Shown here: piece by piece, positions 1 to 7,001 of the stretch
How the letters are laid out: the number at the start of each line of letters is the position of its first letter
Position numbering within the stretch: the stretch's first letter is position 1
DNA from: DASUSF01 sp036375275
GTDB taxonomy: Bacteria > Pseudomonadota > Alphaproteobacteria > Geminicoccales > Geminicoccaceae
Assembly: GCA_036375275.1 (NCBI GenBank)
Contig: DASUSF010000258.1
Coordinates: forward strand, 1 to 8,239
Direction of reading: 5' to 3'
Length of the DNA: 8,239 nucleotides
The notes under the pieces: generated by a model
Databases searched by the model: none
What the model was told of the DNA's origin: nothing
The model's input: the letters and a program-made list of their open reading frames with translations, nothing else
Position numbers and translations under genes: made by a program

Positions 1-1905
1 GAAGTCGTGCGCCGCGAGGCCGACCCGGCGCTCGACCGGCTGCAGCCCGATCGTCTCGCGCATGGCGCGGTTGAGCCACGGGCCGGGGTCGACCGCGGCC
101 GGCCCGACGCCCTCGTTGAGCCCCCCGATCAGGACCAGGTCGGCGTGCAGCAGGCGGGCCTCGAGCTGGCCGAAGATCGCGAGCCGCGGGTGCCGGGGGA
201 CGCGTGCGCGGACCGGCCGGGCGGTCATGAGCTGGGCGAGCAGCGCCGGATAGGCCCTCGGCGCCACCGGATGGCCGTCGCGGGCGCCGTCCAGGATCTC
301 GCGGAACAGCTCGGCCGCGGCCTCGCCCGCCTCGCCCGACCAGAAGAGATCGCCGCCGCCCGCGGGCGGCGCGGTCAGCTCGCGGACCAGCGCGAGATGG
401 GCCCGGATCAGGTCCGCCAGATCGACCGCCCCGGCCCCGGCCAGCCCAAGGAAGGGGGCCGCCGCGTGCTGCATGCGCTCGACCAGCTCGATGCTCCGCG
501 CATGGACCTCGCCGCGTTCCGGATGACGTTCGAGGACGCCGTCCCGCACCCGGTGGAGCTCGGTCAGGATGCCCGCGAACCCGCCGCTGATGCGCGGGCC
601 TCTGAGCACCGCCCGCTCGAGCCGCCTGGCCTCGTGCCGGATCTCGCCCGGCGAACGGCGGAGACGGACCAGCGGATGCTTGAGCAGCGCGAGCAGCGTC
701 GCCGGCCGGACGCCGCCCAGCAGCCCGGCGGCGAGCAGCAGCAGGGCACCCTCCGGAGTCCGGTCGAGCGGCACGCCGGCCGAATCGTCGACCTCGATCC
801 GCCAGCGCCGGAGCTCGATCGCGACCCGCCGCGCGAGATCCCGGTCGGGGGTCACGAGCATCGCGGTCCGCCCGGGGTCTTCGAGCACCGAGCGCATCCG
901 AAGCGCCAGCGCGCCCGCCTCGACCGCGAGGTCGGCGACCACCAGGACCTCGAGGCCCGCCCGACCGGCCTCGACCACGCGCTCGCTCCCGCCGTCGGGC
1001 CCGTCGGCGCCGGCCGGGCGCAGCGCGGTCCGGAGGAGCGCCGTCCGCGCGATCCGCGGCTGGGCCGCTCCCGTGTCGCCCGCCGCCGGCCAGAGCCGGA
1101 CCGTGGTCCGGGGCCGGCCGAGCGCGTCGAGCAGCTGCTTGAGGCCGCCCTGGGGATGGCCCGGTCCCACCTCCCGCCAGAGCGCGTCGTCCGCCTCGAG
1201 GTCGAGGCCGGGCAGCACGACCGCGCCCCGCGGCAGCGCCAGGATGGCCCGGAGCAGGCCGCGGGTGGCGTCGATGCTGCCGGTCGAGCCGGCGGCGACG
1301 ATCCGCCGCTCGGGACGCTCCGCCTCGAGCCGCCGCGCGAGCCCGTCGAGCAGGACGTTCCGCCGTTCGGCCGGATCGAGGGCGCCGTCGCTCGCGAGGA
1401 TCGACGGCCAGTGCCGGTCGATCAGGTCGAGCAGCGTCCGGCTCGCCTGCCAGTGCTCGGCCAGATGGTCCGGCACCAGGTTGGCGAGCGCCTTCAGGCT
1501 GCGGCGCTCGCTCGCGAGCTCGTCGAGGAGGAGGGCGAGCTCGTCGGCCAGCCGGAGCCGGTGCTCGACCGGCATGCGGGGGTCGTAGCCGGCGAGCAGG
1601 CGGGCGAGCAGGAGCTGGCGGCGCACCCGGCCGATCGCCGGCGGCAGGTCCGCCTCGGTCCCGCCGGCCGGCATCGTCTCCTCGGGTTCGACCTCGCCGA
1701 TCGGCTGGATCCGCGGCAGCATCAGCGCCCGGCCGCCGCTCTGGCGGAGGAAGGCGTCCCGCAGCGTCCGGCAGGCCCGCCGGGTCGGCAGGAGCACGAG
1801 ACCGTCGATCAGCCCAGCGGGTGACCTCCCGGCCTCGTCGAGCAGGCCACGCGCCAGGACATCGACGAACGACCGGTGCGGCGGAATGGTATAGATCTCG
1901 CCCAT
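1..1905 (-). CDS. addB: AddB, double-strand break repair protein, N-terminal part (cut by left edge)
   Basis: AddB is the non-motor partner of the AddAB helicase-nuclease, which resects double-strand breaks for RecA-dependent repair in the cytoplasm. The minus-strand frame is open from the ATG at 1905 to the left edge, giving 635 residues. The start reads MGEIYTIPPHRSFVDVLARG. Family-like stretches are LLPTRRACRTLRDAF (about residue 45), AAGSTGSIDATRGLL (about 205), LVTPDRDLARRVAIEL (about 345) and LIGGLNEGVGPAAVDPGPWL (about 590). Alphaproteobacterial AddB is usually near 1000 residues, so the C-terminal nuclease domain lies outside the window. A GGAG sits only 3 nt before the ATG, so initiation may be weak or coupled to the kinase gene that ends 33 nt upstream. 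addA normally follows. The identification rests on these motifs and on the neighbours. Confidence 0.9.
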   Translation of the reverse strand, partial: MGEIYTIPPHRSFVDVLARGLLDEAGRSPAGLIDGLVLLPTRRACRTLRDAFLRQSGGRALMLPRIQPIGEVEPEETMPAGGTEADLPPAIGRVRRQLLLARLLAGYDPRMPVEHRLRLADELALLLDELASERRSLKALANLVPDHLAEHWQASRTLLDLIDRHWPSILASDGALDPAERRNVLLDGLARRLEAERPERRIVAAGSTGSIDATRGLLRAILALPRGAVVLPGLDLEADDALWREVGPGHPQGGLKQLLDALGRPRTTVRLWPAAGDTGAAQPRIARTALLRTALRPAGADGPDGGSERVVEAGRAGLEVLVVADLAVEAGALALRMRSVLEDPGRTAMLVTPDRDLARRVAIELRRWRIEVDDSAGVPLDRTPEGALLLLAAGLLGGVRPATLLALLKHPLVRLRRSPGEIRHEARRLERAVLRGPRISGGFAGILTELHRVRDGVLERHPERGEVHARSIELVERMQHAAAPFLGLAGAGAVDLADLIRAHLALVRELTAPPAGGGDLFWSGEAGEAAAELFREILDGARDGHPVAPRAYPALLAQLMTARPVRARVPRHPRLAIFGQLEARLLHADLVLIGGLNEGVGPAAVDPGPWLNRAMRETIGLQPVERRVGLAAHDF

Positions 1906-1938
1906 CGGCTCCAGGCTACACGGCCGCGGGGGGCGGCG

Positions 1939-2889
1939 TCAGTCCCCGAACAGGTGCGTCCGGTACCACGGCCGCAGCGGGGCGAGCGCGGGGTGCGCGA
2001 GGTCGCGCCGGAGATGCGCCTCGACCCGGGGCAGGAGGTCGAGGTAGCGGCGCTTGCCGTCCTCGACCGCGAGGCGGCGGAACAGACCCAGGATCTTGCT
2101 GTTCCGCTGCGCGCCGAGGATTGCGTAGGCCGCGGCGAAGCGGGCCGGGTCGAGCTCCGGCCGGCGCCCGAGATAGCGCTCGATCATCGCCGCGGCGAGG
2201 TCGGGCGGGACGTCGCGCCGGGCATCCTCGAGCAGCGAGACGAGGTCGTAGGCCGGGGGGCCGACCCGGGCGTCCTGGAAGTCGAGCAGGCCGATCCGGG
2301 CGCGCCCCTCGCGCTCGCCCAACCACTGCAGGTTGTCGGCGTGGTAGTCGACGTAGACGAAGGCCTCCGGGCCGGTCCGGGATGCCGGCAGGAGCGCCTT
2401 CCAGAGGCTCCGGAAGGCGTCGGCCGCGTCGGCGGCGAGGCCCGGGACGGCGTGGCCGAGGAAGACCTCGAGCTCGGCCATCAGGCGGGCGTCGTCGTAG
2501 GGCGGCAGGCCTTCGGTCGGCGCCTCGCGCTGGAGATCGACCAGGAGGTCGACCGCCGCGGCGTAGAGACCGTGCTGGTCGCCACCGGCTGCGAGAAGGC
2601 GGCTGAACGACTGGTCGCCCAGGTCCTCGAGCAGGACCAGCCCGTGCGCGCGATCGGCGGCCAGCACCTCGGGCACGCTCAGCCCGAGCCGGGCGAGCGC
2701 CGCCTGGACGTGGAGAAACGGCGCTACGTCCAGCCGCTCGGGCGGGCAGTCCATCAGGATCGCCGGGCGCGGGCCGGCGATCCGCTCGTAGCGCCGCGCC
2801 GACGCGTCCCCGGCGAGCCGCCGGCGGACGGCGCCAGCGAAGCCGTGCGCGGCGAGGAAGGCCTCGGTCGCCGCGCTCCGCTCAGCCAC
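1939..2889 (-). CDS. amgK: AmgK-type aminoglycoside-phosphotransferase-fold sugar kinase
   Basis: A 316-residue APH-fold kinase. The close family (AmgK) phosphorylates the anomeric position of N-acetylmuramate or N-acetylglucosamine during peptidoglycan recycling. Visible motifs are a nucleotide-binding loop GDASARRYERI (27-37), the hinge-like LLEDLGD (86-92), the catalytic loop VDYHADNLQWL (D181, N186), the metal-binding LLDFQDA (D203) and a late AILGAQRNSKILGLFRRL. The first His of the textbook HxDxxxxN loop is Tyr179 here; I believe this position is relaxed in the AmgK branch. The start is GTG at 2889, inside the last codons of tsaE (8-nt overlap), so the two are probably translationally coupled. 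The partner uridylyltransferase MurU, often next in alphaproteobacteria, is absent; addB follows after 33 nt. Substrate is inferred, not shown. Confidence 0.82.
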   Translation of the reverse strand: MAERSAATEAFLAAHGFAGAVRRRLAGDASARRYERIAGPRPAILMDCPPERLDVAPFLHVQAALARLGLSVPEVLAADRAHGLVLLEDLGDQSFSRLLAAGGDQHGLYAAAVDLLVDLQREAPTEGLPPYDDARLMAELEVFLGHAVPGLAADAADAFRSLWKALLPASRTGPEAFVYVDYHADNLQWLGEREGRARIGLLDFQDARVGPPAYDLVSLLEDARRDVPPDLAAAMIERYLGRRPELDPARFAAAYAILGAQRNSKILGLFRRLAVEDGKRRYLDLLPRVEAHLRRDLAHPALAPLRPWYRTHLFGD

Positions 2890-3367
2890 CGGCGATCGCC
2901 GGCAGCCGGCCGGCCCATTCGGCGCCGGCGACGATCTCGAGGGTCCGCCGGTCCTCGTCCGCGCCCGGTCCGATCCGGATCAGCAGGCCGCCCTCCGGCA
3001 GCCGGTCCTCGCCATGCTCCGGCCACTCGACCAGGAGCGCCGCCCCCGGCTCGACCGCGTCGAGCCCGAGGTCGACGAGCTCGTCCGCACCGCCGATCCG
3101 GTAGAGGTCGGCATGGCGCAGGGTCAGCCCCGGCAGCTCGTAGTCCTGGACCAGGGTGAAGGTCGGGCTCGGCACCTCGACGGGCCGTCCGGCGCGGCTC
3201 TGGATCAGGGCCCGCGCGAAGGTGGTCTTGCCGGCGCCGAGCCCGCCCTCGAGCCGGACCAGGTCGCCGCTCTGGAGCGCGCCGGCGAGCCGGCGGGCGA
3301 ACCCTTCGAGAGCCGGGAGGTCCAGATCCCGCAGCACCACCGCGCAGGCGTGTCCGGACCCGCTCAC
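2882..3367 (-). CDS. tsaE: TsaE, ATPase of the tRNA threonylcarbamoyladenosine (t6A37) system
   Basis: TsaE is the small P-loop ATPase that works with TsaB and TsaD to transfer threonylcarbamoyl to A37 of ANN-decoding tRNAs. The protein has 161 residues, a normal length. It shows Walker A GGLGAGKTT (41-49), SPTFTLVQDY (67-76), HADLYR (85-90) and the LVEWPE motif (112-117), in the usual order. The start is GTG at 3367. A GAGG lies 5 nt upstream of it, which supports this choice. The last codons overlap the downstream kinase gene by 8 nt. In many alphaproteobacteria TsaE is encoded next to, or fused with, this type of phosphotransferase; here they are separate but overlapping frames. The 160-nt gap before it carries a palindromic element, so the gene may have its own promoter, but I see no clear one. 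Confidence 0.95.
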   Translation of the reverse strand: MSGSGHACAVVLRDLDLPALEGFARRLAGALQSGDLVRLEGGLGAGKTTFARALIQSRAGRPVEVPSPTFTLVQDYELPGLTLRHADLYRIGGADELVDLGLDAVEPGAALLVEWPEHGEDRLPEGGLLIRIGPGADEDRRTLEIVAGAEWAGRLPAIAGG

Positions 3368-3401
3368 GCTGGCCTCGTACCGGACGGTGTGGGTTCTTGG
3401 G

Positions 3402-3503
3402 CCACCCTCACCCCGTCCCTTTCCCTCCCCTCGAGGAAGCGAGCAACGGGTCGCGCCGGCGCGAGCTTCCCTCCCGCTGTGGGAGGGGCAGGGCGGGGGG
3501 TGG
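3402..3503. repeat. Imperfect palindromic element with G-quadruplex-prone arms (REP-like)
   Basis: This 102-nt element fills most of the ahcY-tsaE gap. Its ends are CCACCC (3402-3407) and GGGTGG (3498-3503), and the C-rich left arm pairs imperfectly with the G-rich right arm. At the centre is a perfect 14-nt palindrome, TCGCGCCGGCGCGA (3451-3464). GAGGAAGC (3433-3440) pairs with GCTTCCCTC (3464-3472) with one bulge. An alternative local hairpin is CCCTCCC-GCTGT-GGGAGGG (3469-3487). The look is that of the dispersed palindromic repeats common in G+C-rich proteobacteria. It could also end ahcY transcription or protect its 3' end, though no U-tract follows. Whether it is repeated in the genome cannot be seen from one copy. 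Confidence 0.6.
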
Positions 3504-3527
3504 AAGACGCATCTATGCCAGCAGGAG

Positions 3528-4823
3528 CTAGTAGCGGTAGCCCTCCGGCTTGAACGGCCCCTCGGGCTTGACGCCGATGTAGGCCGCCTGCTCGTCGGAG
3601 AGGGTGCTGAGCCGGACCCCGAGCTTGTCCAGGTGCAGGCGCGCGACCTTCTCGTCCAGCGCCTTCGGCAGCACGTAGACTTGGCGCTCGTACTTGCCCG
3701 GGTTCTGCCACAGCTCGATCTGCGCCAGCACCTGGTTGGTGAACGACGCGCTCATGACGAAGCTCGGGTGGCCGTCGGCGCAGCCGAGGTTCACGAGCCG
3801 GCCCTTGGCGAGGACGATGATCTTCTTGCCGTCGGGGAACTCGACCTGGTCGACCTGCGGCTTGACCTCGTCCCACTTGAAGTTGCGCAGCGCCGCGACC
3901 TGGATCTCGTTGTCGAAGTGGCCGATGTTGCAGACGATCGCACCGTCCTTCATCGCCCGCATGTGGTCGAGGGTGATGACGTCGCGGTTGCCGGTCGCGG
4001 TGACGAAGATGTCGCCGTGCGGCGCGGCGTCGTCCATGGTCACCACCTCGTAACCCTGCATCGCCGCCTGGAGCGCGCAGATCGGGTCGACCTCGGTCAC
4101 CATCACGCGCGCGCCCTGGCTGCGCATCGATTCCGCCGAGCCCTTGCCGACGTCGCCGAAGCCCGCGACCACCGCGATCTTGCCCGCCATCATCACCCCG
4201 GTCGCCCGCTTGATGCCGTCGACCAGGCTCTCGCGCACGCCGTAGAGGTTGTCGAACTTCGACTTGGTCACGGAGTTGTTGACGTCGATCGCCGGCATCC
4301 TGAGCGCGCCGGCGCGGGCCATCTCGTGCAGCCGGTGGACCCCGGTCGTGGTCTCCTCCGAGACCCCGCGACAGTCGTCGAGCAGCGGGGCGTACTCCTC
4401 GTGCATCATCAGGGTCAGGTCGCCGCCGTCGTCGAGCAGGAGGTTCGGATGCCAGCCGCCCGGCCCCTCGATGGTCTGCCGGATGCACCAGTCGTACTCC
4501 TCCTCGGTCTCGCCCTTCCAGGCGAACACCGGGACCCCCTCCGCGGCCATCGCGGCGGCGGCCTGATCCTGGGTCGAGAAGATGTTGCACGAGCTCCAGC
4601 GGACCTCGGCGCCGAGGTGGCGGAGCGTCCGGATCAGCACCGCGGTCTCCGTGGTCATGTGCAGGCATCCGGCGATCCTCGCGCCCTCGAGCGGCCGGGC
4701 CTCGCCATACTCCTCGCGGAGCGCCATGAGCCCCGGCATCTCCTTCTCGGCGATCAGGACCTCCTTCGCGCCCCATTCGGCGAGGCCCAGGTCGGCGACC
4801 TTGAAGTCGTTGGTCTGGCTCAT
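3528..4823 (-). CDS. ahcY: S-adenosylhomocysteine hydrolase (adenosylhomocysteinase)
   Basis: AhcY reversibly splits S-adenosylhomocysteine into adenosine and homocysteine, using tightly bound NAD+, and so relieves product inhibition of methyltransferases. With the start at 4823 the protein has 431 residues and begins MSQTNDFKVADLGLAEWGAK, as expected for the family. Visible motifs are HMTTET (55-60), LDDGGD (130-135), SEETTTGVH (155-163), NSVTKSKFDN (183-192), the NAD-binding GFGDVGKG (221-228), NIGHFDNE (299-306) and the C-terminal KPEGYRY, whose Lys and Tyr reach the NAD site of the partner subunit. The frame is open to an ATG at 4883, but those 20 extra residues are Arg-rich, unlike the family, and overlap the putative promoter. 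The roughly 40-residue insertion seen after LDDGGD in many rhizobial enzymes is missing. The stop is TAG. Confidence 0.97.
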   Translation of the reverse strand: MSQTNDFKVADLGLAEWGAKEVLIAEKEMPGLMALREEYGEARPLEGARIAGCLHMTTETAVLIRTLRHLGAEVRWSSCNIFSTQDQAAAAMAAEGVPVFAWKGETEEEYDWCIRQTIEGPGGWHPNLLLDDGGDLTLMMHEEYAPLLDDCRGVSEETTTGVHRLHEMARAGALRMPAIDVNNSVTKSKFDNLYGVRESLVDGIKRATGVMMAGKIAVVAGFGDVGKGSAESMRSQGARVMVTEVDPICALQAAMQGYEVVTMDDAAPHGDIFVTATGNRDVITLDHMRAMKDGAIVCNIGHFDNEIQVAALRNFKWDEVKPQVDQVEFPDGKKIIVLAKGRLVNLGCADGHPSFVMSASFTNQVLAQIELWQNPGKYERQVYVLPKALDEKVARLHLDKLGVRLSTLSDEQAAYIGVKPEGPFKPEGYRY

Positions 4824-4874
4824 GTTGCTGCTTCGTGCTCTGGAGGGGATGGCGCGCGGGAGGTGCGAGCGGGC

Positions 4875-4902
4875 TTTAATCACAGGCGCACGGCGAGGGC
4901 AA
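4875..4902 (-). promoter_or_regulatory. Possible sigma-70-type promoter for ahcY
   Basis: On the minus strand, TTGCCC (4902-4897) and ATTAAA (4880-4875) are separated by 16 nt. They lie in the 92-nt gap between the ptsH stop and the ahcY start. TGTGATTAAAG is one of the few A+T-rich spots in this G+C-rich window. Transcription from here would leave a leader of roughly 45 nt. The -10 match is weak, and ahcY may simply be read through from ptsH. I looked for a SAH or SAM riboswitch in this leader and could not recognise one. Confidence 0.3.
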
Positions 4903-4915
4903 GCCGGGTGCCGCC

Positions 4916-5200
4916 TCAGCCGCCCCGGTCCTCGCCGAAGCCGTCCTCGACCAGGCGACAGAGCGCGGCGAGCGCTGCCCGGGCCTCGCGGCCGCTGGCC
5001 CTGATCTCGAGGTCGCTGCCGGCCGCGGCGGCCAGCATCATCAGCCCCATGATCGAGGTCCCGGTGACGCTCGCGCCGTCCTTCAGGACCTCGACCTCGG
5101 CGTCGAACGTCTCCGCCAGCCGGACGAACCGCGCCGCCGCCCGGGCGTGCAGCCCGCGGCGGTTGACCACGCGCACCCGGCGCCTGCGGGCGTCCGCCAT
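4916..5200 (-). CDS. ptsH: HPr, phosphocarrier protein of the regulatory PTS
   Basis: HPr carries phosphate from enzyme I to EIIA proteins in the cytoplasm. The protein has 94 residues, typical for HPr/NPr. The active-site His18 lies in NRRGLHARAAARFV (13-26), and the regulatory serine is Ser49 in GTSIMGLMML (47-56), the site phosphorylated by HPr kinase. Both sites are intact, in line with the hprK gene in the same block. The ATG at 5200 was chosen because it places His18 close to the usual position; an ATG in frame at 5305 would lie inside the upstream EIIA gene. It follows the EIIA stop by 4 nt, so coupling is likely. Arg-rich residues 5-8 are slightly unusual. No enzyme I gene (ptsI or ptsP) is in the window. 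Confidence 0.95.
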   Translation of the reverse strand: MADARRRRVRVVNRRGLHARAAARFVRLAETFDAEVEVLKDGASVTGTSIMGLMMLAAAAGSDLEIRASGREARAALAALCRLVEDGFGEDRGG

Positions 5201-5204
5201 CGGC

Positions 5205-5612
5205 TCAGCTCTTGTCGACGGAGAGCAGCGTGCTCGCGACGTTGATGTACTTGCGCCCGGCCTCCTGCGCCAGCGCCACCGCCTGCTTGAGCGGCTCGTG
5301 CCCACGTACCGAGGCGAGCTTGATCAGCATCGGCAGGTTGATGCCCGCGATCACCTCGATGTTGCTCTTGTCCATGATCGAGATCGCGAGGTTGGAGGGC
5401 GTGCCGCCGAACATGTCGGTGAGCAGGATCACGCCCTCGCCCTCGTCGACGGCCTCGACCTCGTGGAGGATGTCGACCCGCCGCTGCTCGACGTCGTCGT
5501 CGGGGTCGATCGAGACCGCGCGCACGCCGGGCTGCGGCCCGACCACGTGCTCCATGGCCGCGATGAACTCCTCGGCGAGCCGGCCGTGGGTGACCAGGAC
5601 GAGGCCGATCAT
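5205..5612 (-). CDS. manX: PTS EIIA component, mannose (ManX) family
   Basis: A 135-residue stand-alone EIIA of the mannose/sorbose superfamily, which accepts phosphate from HPr. The phosphorylated residue is His9 in MIGLVLVTHGRLAEEF, and the family motif LLTDMFGGTPSNLA is at 63-76. The ATG at 5612 overlaps the rapZ stop as ATGA, the usual sign of translational coupling, and gives the correct EIIA N-terminus. No EIIB, EIIC or EIID gene is nearby, so sugar uptake by this protein is unlikely. In alphaproteobacteria this protein is thought to act as a regulatory end point of the HPr relay. Its protein target cannot be read from the sequence. Confidence 0.92.
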   Translation of the reverse strand: MIGLVLVTHGRLAEEFIAAMEHVVGPQPGVRAVSIDPDDDVEQRRVDILHEVEAVDEGEGVILLTDMFGGTPSNLAISIMDKSNIEVIAGINLPMLIKLASVRGHEPLKQAVALAQEAGRKYINVASTLLSVDKS

Positions 5613-6514
5613 CGGGACGCGCTGCCCGCCGGCAGGGAGTCGGCCTCGAGCGGCGGCCCGAAATGCGCCTCCGGGGTGTCGCGGTGACGGACCAGGGCGG
5701 GCCAGCCGGCGTGCCGGAGGCTGGCCGCGATCGCCTCGGCCACCGTGACCGAACGGTGGCGGCCGCCGGTGCAGCCGAAGGCGGCGGTCAGGTAGGTCTT
5801 GCCCTCCTGCTTGTAGCACGGCAGCAGCGTGACGATCAGGTCGCTCAGTCGCTCGACCAGGAAGGCGTAGGCGGGATCGGCCTCGATGTAGCGCCGCACC
5901 TCGGGATCGCGGCCGGTGAGCGGCCTGAGGTCGTCGACGTAGTGCGGATTGCGGAGGAAGCGCACGTCGAACACGAGATCGGATTCCCGCGGCAGGCCGT
6001 TGCGGAAGGCGAACGAGACCACCGAGACGACCAGCTGGTCGCCGGTCTCCGCGCCGAAGTGGCCGACCAGGAGCTCGCGCAGATCCTTGGGCGCGAGCTG
6101 GGAAGTGTCGATCACCAGATCGGCGCGCGCCCTGAGCGGCTCCATCAGCGCCCGCTCGCGGGCGATGCCGTCCATGATCGGCCGCTCCCCCGCGAGCGGG
6201 TGGCGCCGCCGGGTTTCGGTGAAGCGCCGCCGCAGGACCTCGCTTTCACAGTCGAGGAACAGGAGCTTGACCTCTTCCTGGAGATCAGCCGCCGGCTCGA
6301 GCAGCAGCTGGAGCGCGTTCGGATCGAACGACCGGCTCCGGCAGTCGATCCCGATCGCGATCTTCCGGCCGCGCGGATCGCCCGGCCGGACCAGGGCGCC
6401 GAGCAGGGTTGCCGGGAGGTTGTCGACCGCCTCGTAGCCGATGTCCTCGAGCACCTTCAGCGCCGTCGTCCGGCCGGCGCCCGCCATGCCGGTGACCAGC
6501 AGGATCCGGCTCAT
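5609..6514 (-). CDS. rapZ: RapZ, nucleotide-binding RNase adapter protein
   Basis: RapZ (formerly YvcJ/YhbJ) is a P-loop protein. In Escherichia coli it binds glucosamine-6-phosphate and guides RNase E to the sRNA GlmZ, linking envelope sugar supply to glmS expression. This copy has 301 residues, a little longer than most. The Walker A region is GMAGAGRT (9-16), with Arg15 where the canonical Lys would be. DNLP follows at 31-34. The C-terminal domain has FDVRFLRNPHYVDDLRPLTG and the conserved GCTGGRHRS (247-255), the sugar and RNA-binding part. The ATG at 6514 lies 7 nt after hprK, and the stop overlaps manX by 4 nt. The last 25 or so residues are poorly conserved in character. Whether the GlmZ pathway exists in alphaproteobacteria is uncertain, so the RNA role here is inference. 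Confidence 0.95.
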   Translation of the reverse strand: MSRILLVTGMAGAGRTTALKVLEDIGYEAVDNLPATLLGALVRPGDPRGRKIAIGIDCRSRSFDPNALQLLLEPAADLQEEVKLLFLDCESEVLRRRFTETRRRHPLAGERPIMDGIARERALMEPLRARADLVIDTSQLAPKDLRELLVGHFGAETGDQLVVSVVSFAFRNGLPRESDLVFDVRFLRNPHYVDDLRPLTGRDPEVRRYIEADPAYAFLVERLSDLIVTLLPCYKQEGKTYLTAAFGCTGGRHRSVTVAEAIAASLRHAGWPALVRHRDTPEAHFGPPLEADSLPAGSASR

Positions 6515-6521
6515 CGACGGC

Positions 6522-7001
6522 TCAGCCGACCCGCTCGGCGGCGAGCGCGAGGCGCACCGCCGCCGGCGCCGAGGGCGCCTCCGGGTCGACCCGGATCAGG
6601 GGGCGCGCCACGCCCAGCAGCCGGCAGCTCGCGGGTGCGGGGAGCCGCTCGATCTGGCGCCGCGGCGTGAGCTCGACGACCAGCGCCAGGGGCGCGCCGG
6701 CCCGTGCGGCGACCCGGAGGATCCCGATCCCGCGCACCTCGATCAGCCCGTGCAGCCGGTCCGGCGCCCGGGCGGCCAGCGCCGCGCCCCGACGCTCGAT
6801 CAGGACCTGGTCGTCGGCCACCAGCATGGCGCCGCAGTCGATCAGGCGGAGCGCGAGGTCCGACTTCCCTGCGCCGGACCGGCCGCGCAGCAGGACGCCC
6901 TGGCCGCGGAGCTCGACGCAGGTGGCGTGCAGGCGCAGCACCTCGCGCATGCGCTCCGGCCGCGCCGGGCGCGCCTCCGCAGCCGCGACCTCAGGCAGCA
7001 T
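6522..7001 (-). CDS. hprK: HPr kinase/phosphorylase, short alphaproteobacterial form
   Basis: HprK phosphorylates and dephosphorylates the regulatory serine of HPr. This protein has only 159 residues and corresponds to the C-terminal catalytic domain; the N-terminal domain of the Firmicute enzyme (about 310 residues in all) is missing, which is the norm for alphaproteobacteria. Motifs are HATCVELRGQGVLLRG (25-40), Walker A GRSGAGKS (40-47), the catalytic-acid segment LVADDQV (60-66) and IEVRGIGIL (87-95), matching the HprK signature. The ATG at 7001 overlaps the end of ptsN by 11 nt and has a GGA about 7 nt upstream; the ATG at 6950 (MREVLRLHATCVEL) is a possible later start. The C-terminal tail is short, and residues 140-155 are Ala/Pro-rich. 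Confidence 0.93.
   Translation of the reverse strand: MLPEVAAAEARPARPERMREVLRLHATCVELRGQGVLLRGRSGAGKSDLALRLIDCGAMLVADDQVLIERRGAALAARAPDRLHGLIEVRGIGILRVAARAGAPLALVVELTPRRQIERLPAPASCRLLGVARPLIRVDPEAPSAPAAVRLALAAERVG

Noticed and set aside
7..1824. A 605-residue plus-strand open frame
   Set aside because: It lies antisense to addB. The translation is Arg/Pro/Glu-rich with no recognisable domain, the usual shadow of a G+C-rich gene.
3364..4776. A 470-residue minus-strand open frame
   Set aside because: It is out of frame with ahcY, which is unmistakable in the neighbouring frame, and it shows only Arg/Gly-rich low-complexity sequence.
4824..4883. An upstream ATG for ahcY adding 20 residues
   Set aside because: The added residues are Arg/Ser-rich and unlike AhcY N-termini, whereas the ATG at 4823 gives the family start directly before FKVADLGLAEWG.
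4824..4915. A SAH or SAM riboswitch in the ahcY leader
   Set aside because: The leader can form a GTGCG/CGCAC stem, but I could not match any known S-adenosylhomocysteine or S-adenosylmethionine riboswitch core.
3156..5687. An 843-residue plus-strand open frame
   Set aside because: It runs antisense across tsaE, ahcY, ptsH and manX and through two intergenic gaps. Its His/Asp/Val-rich composition mirrors the third positions of those genes.
5663..6670. A 335-residue plus-strand open frame
   Set aside because: It is antisense to rapZ and the end of hprK and shows no domain or conserved motif.
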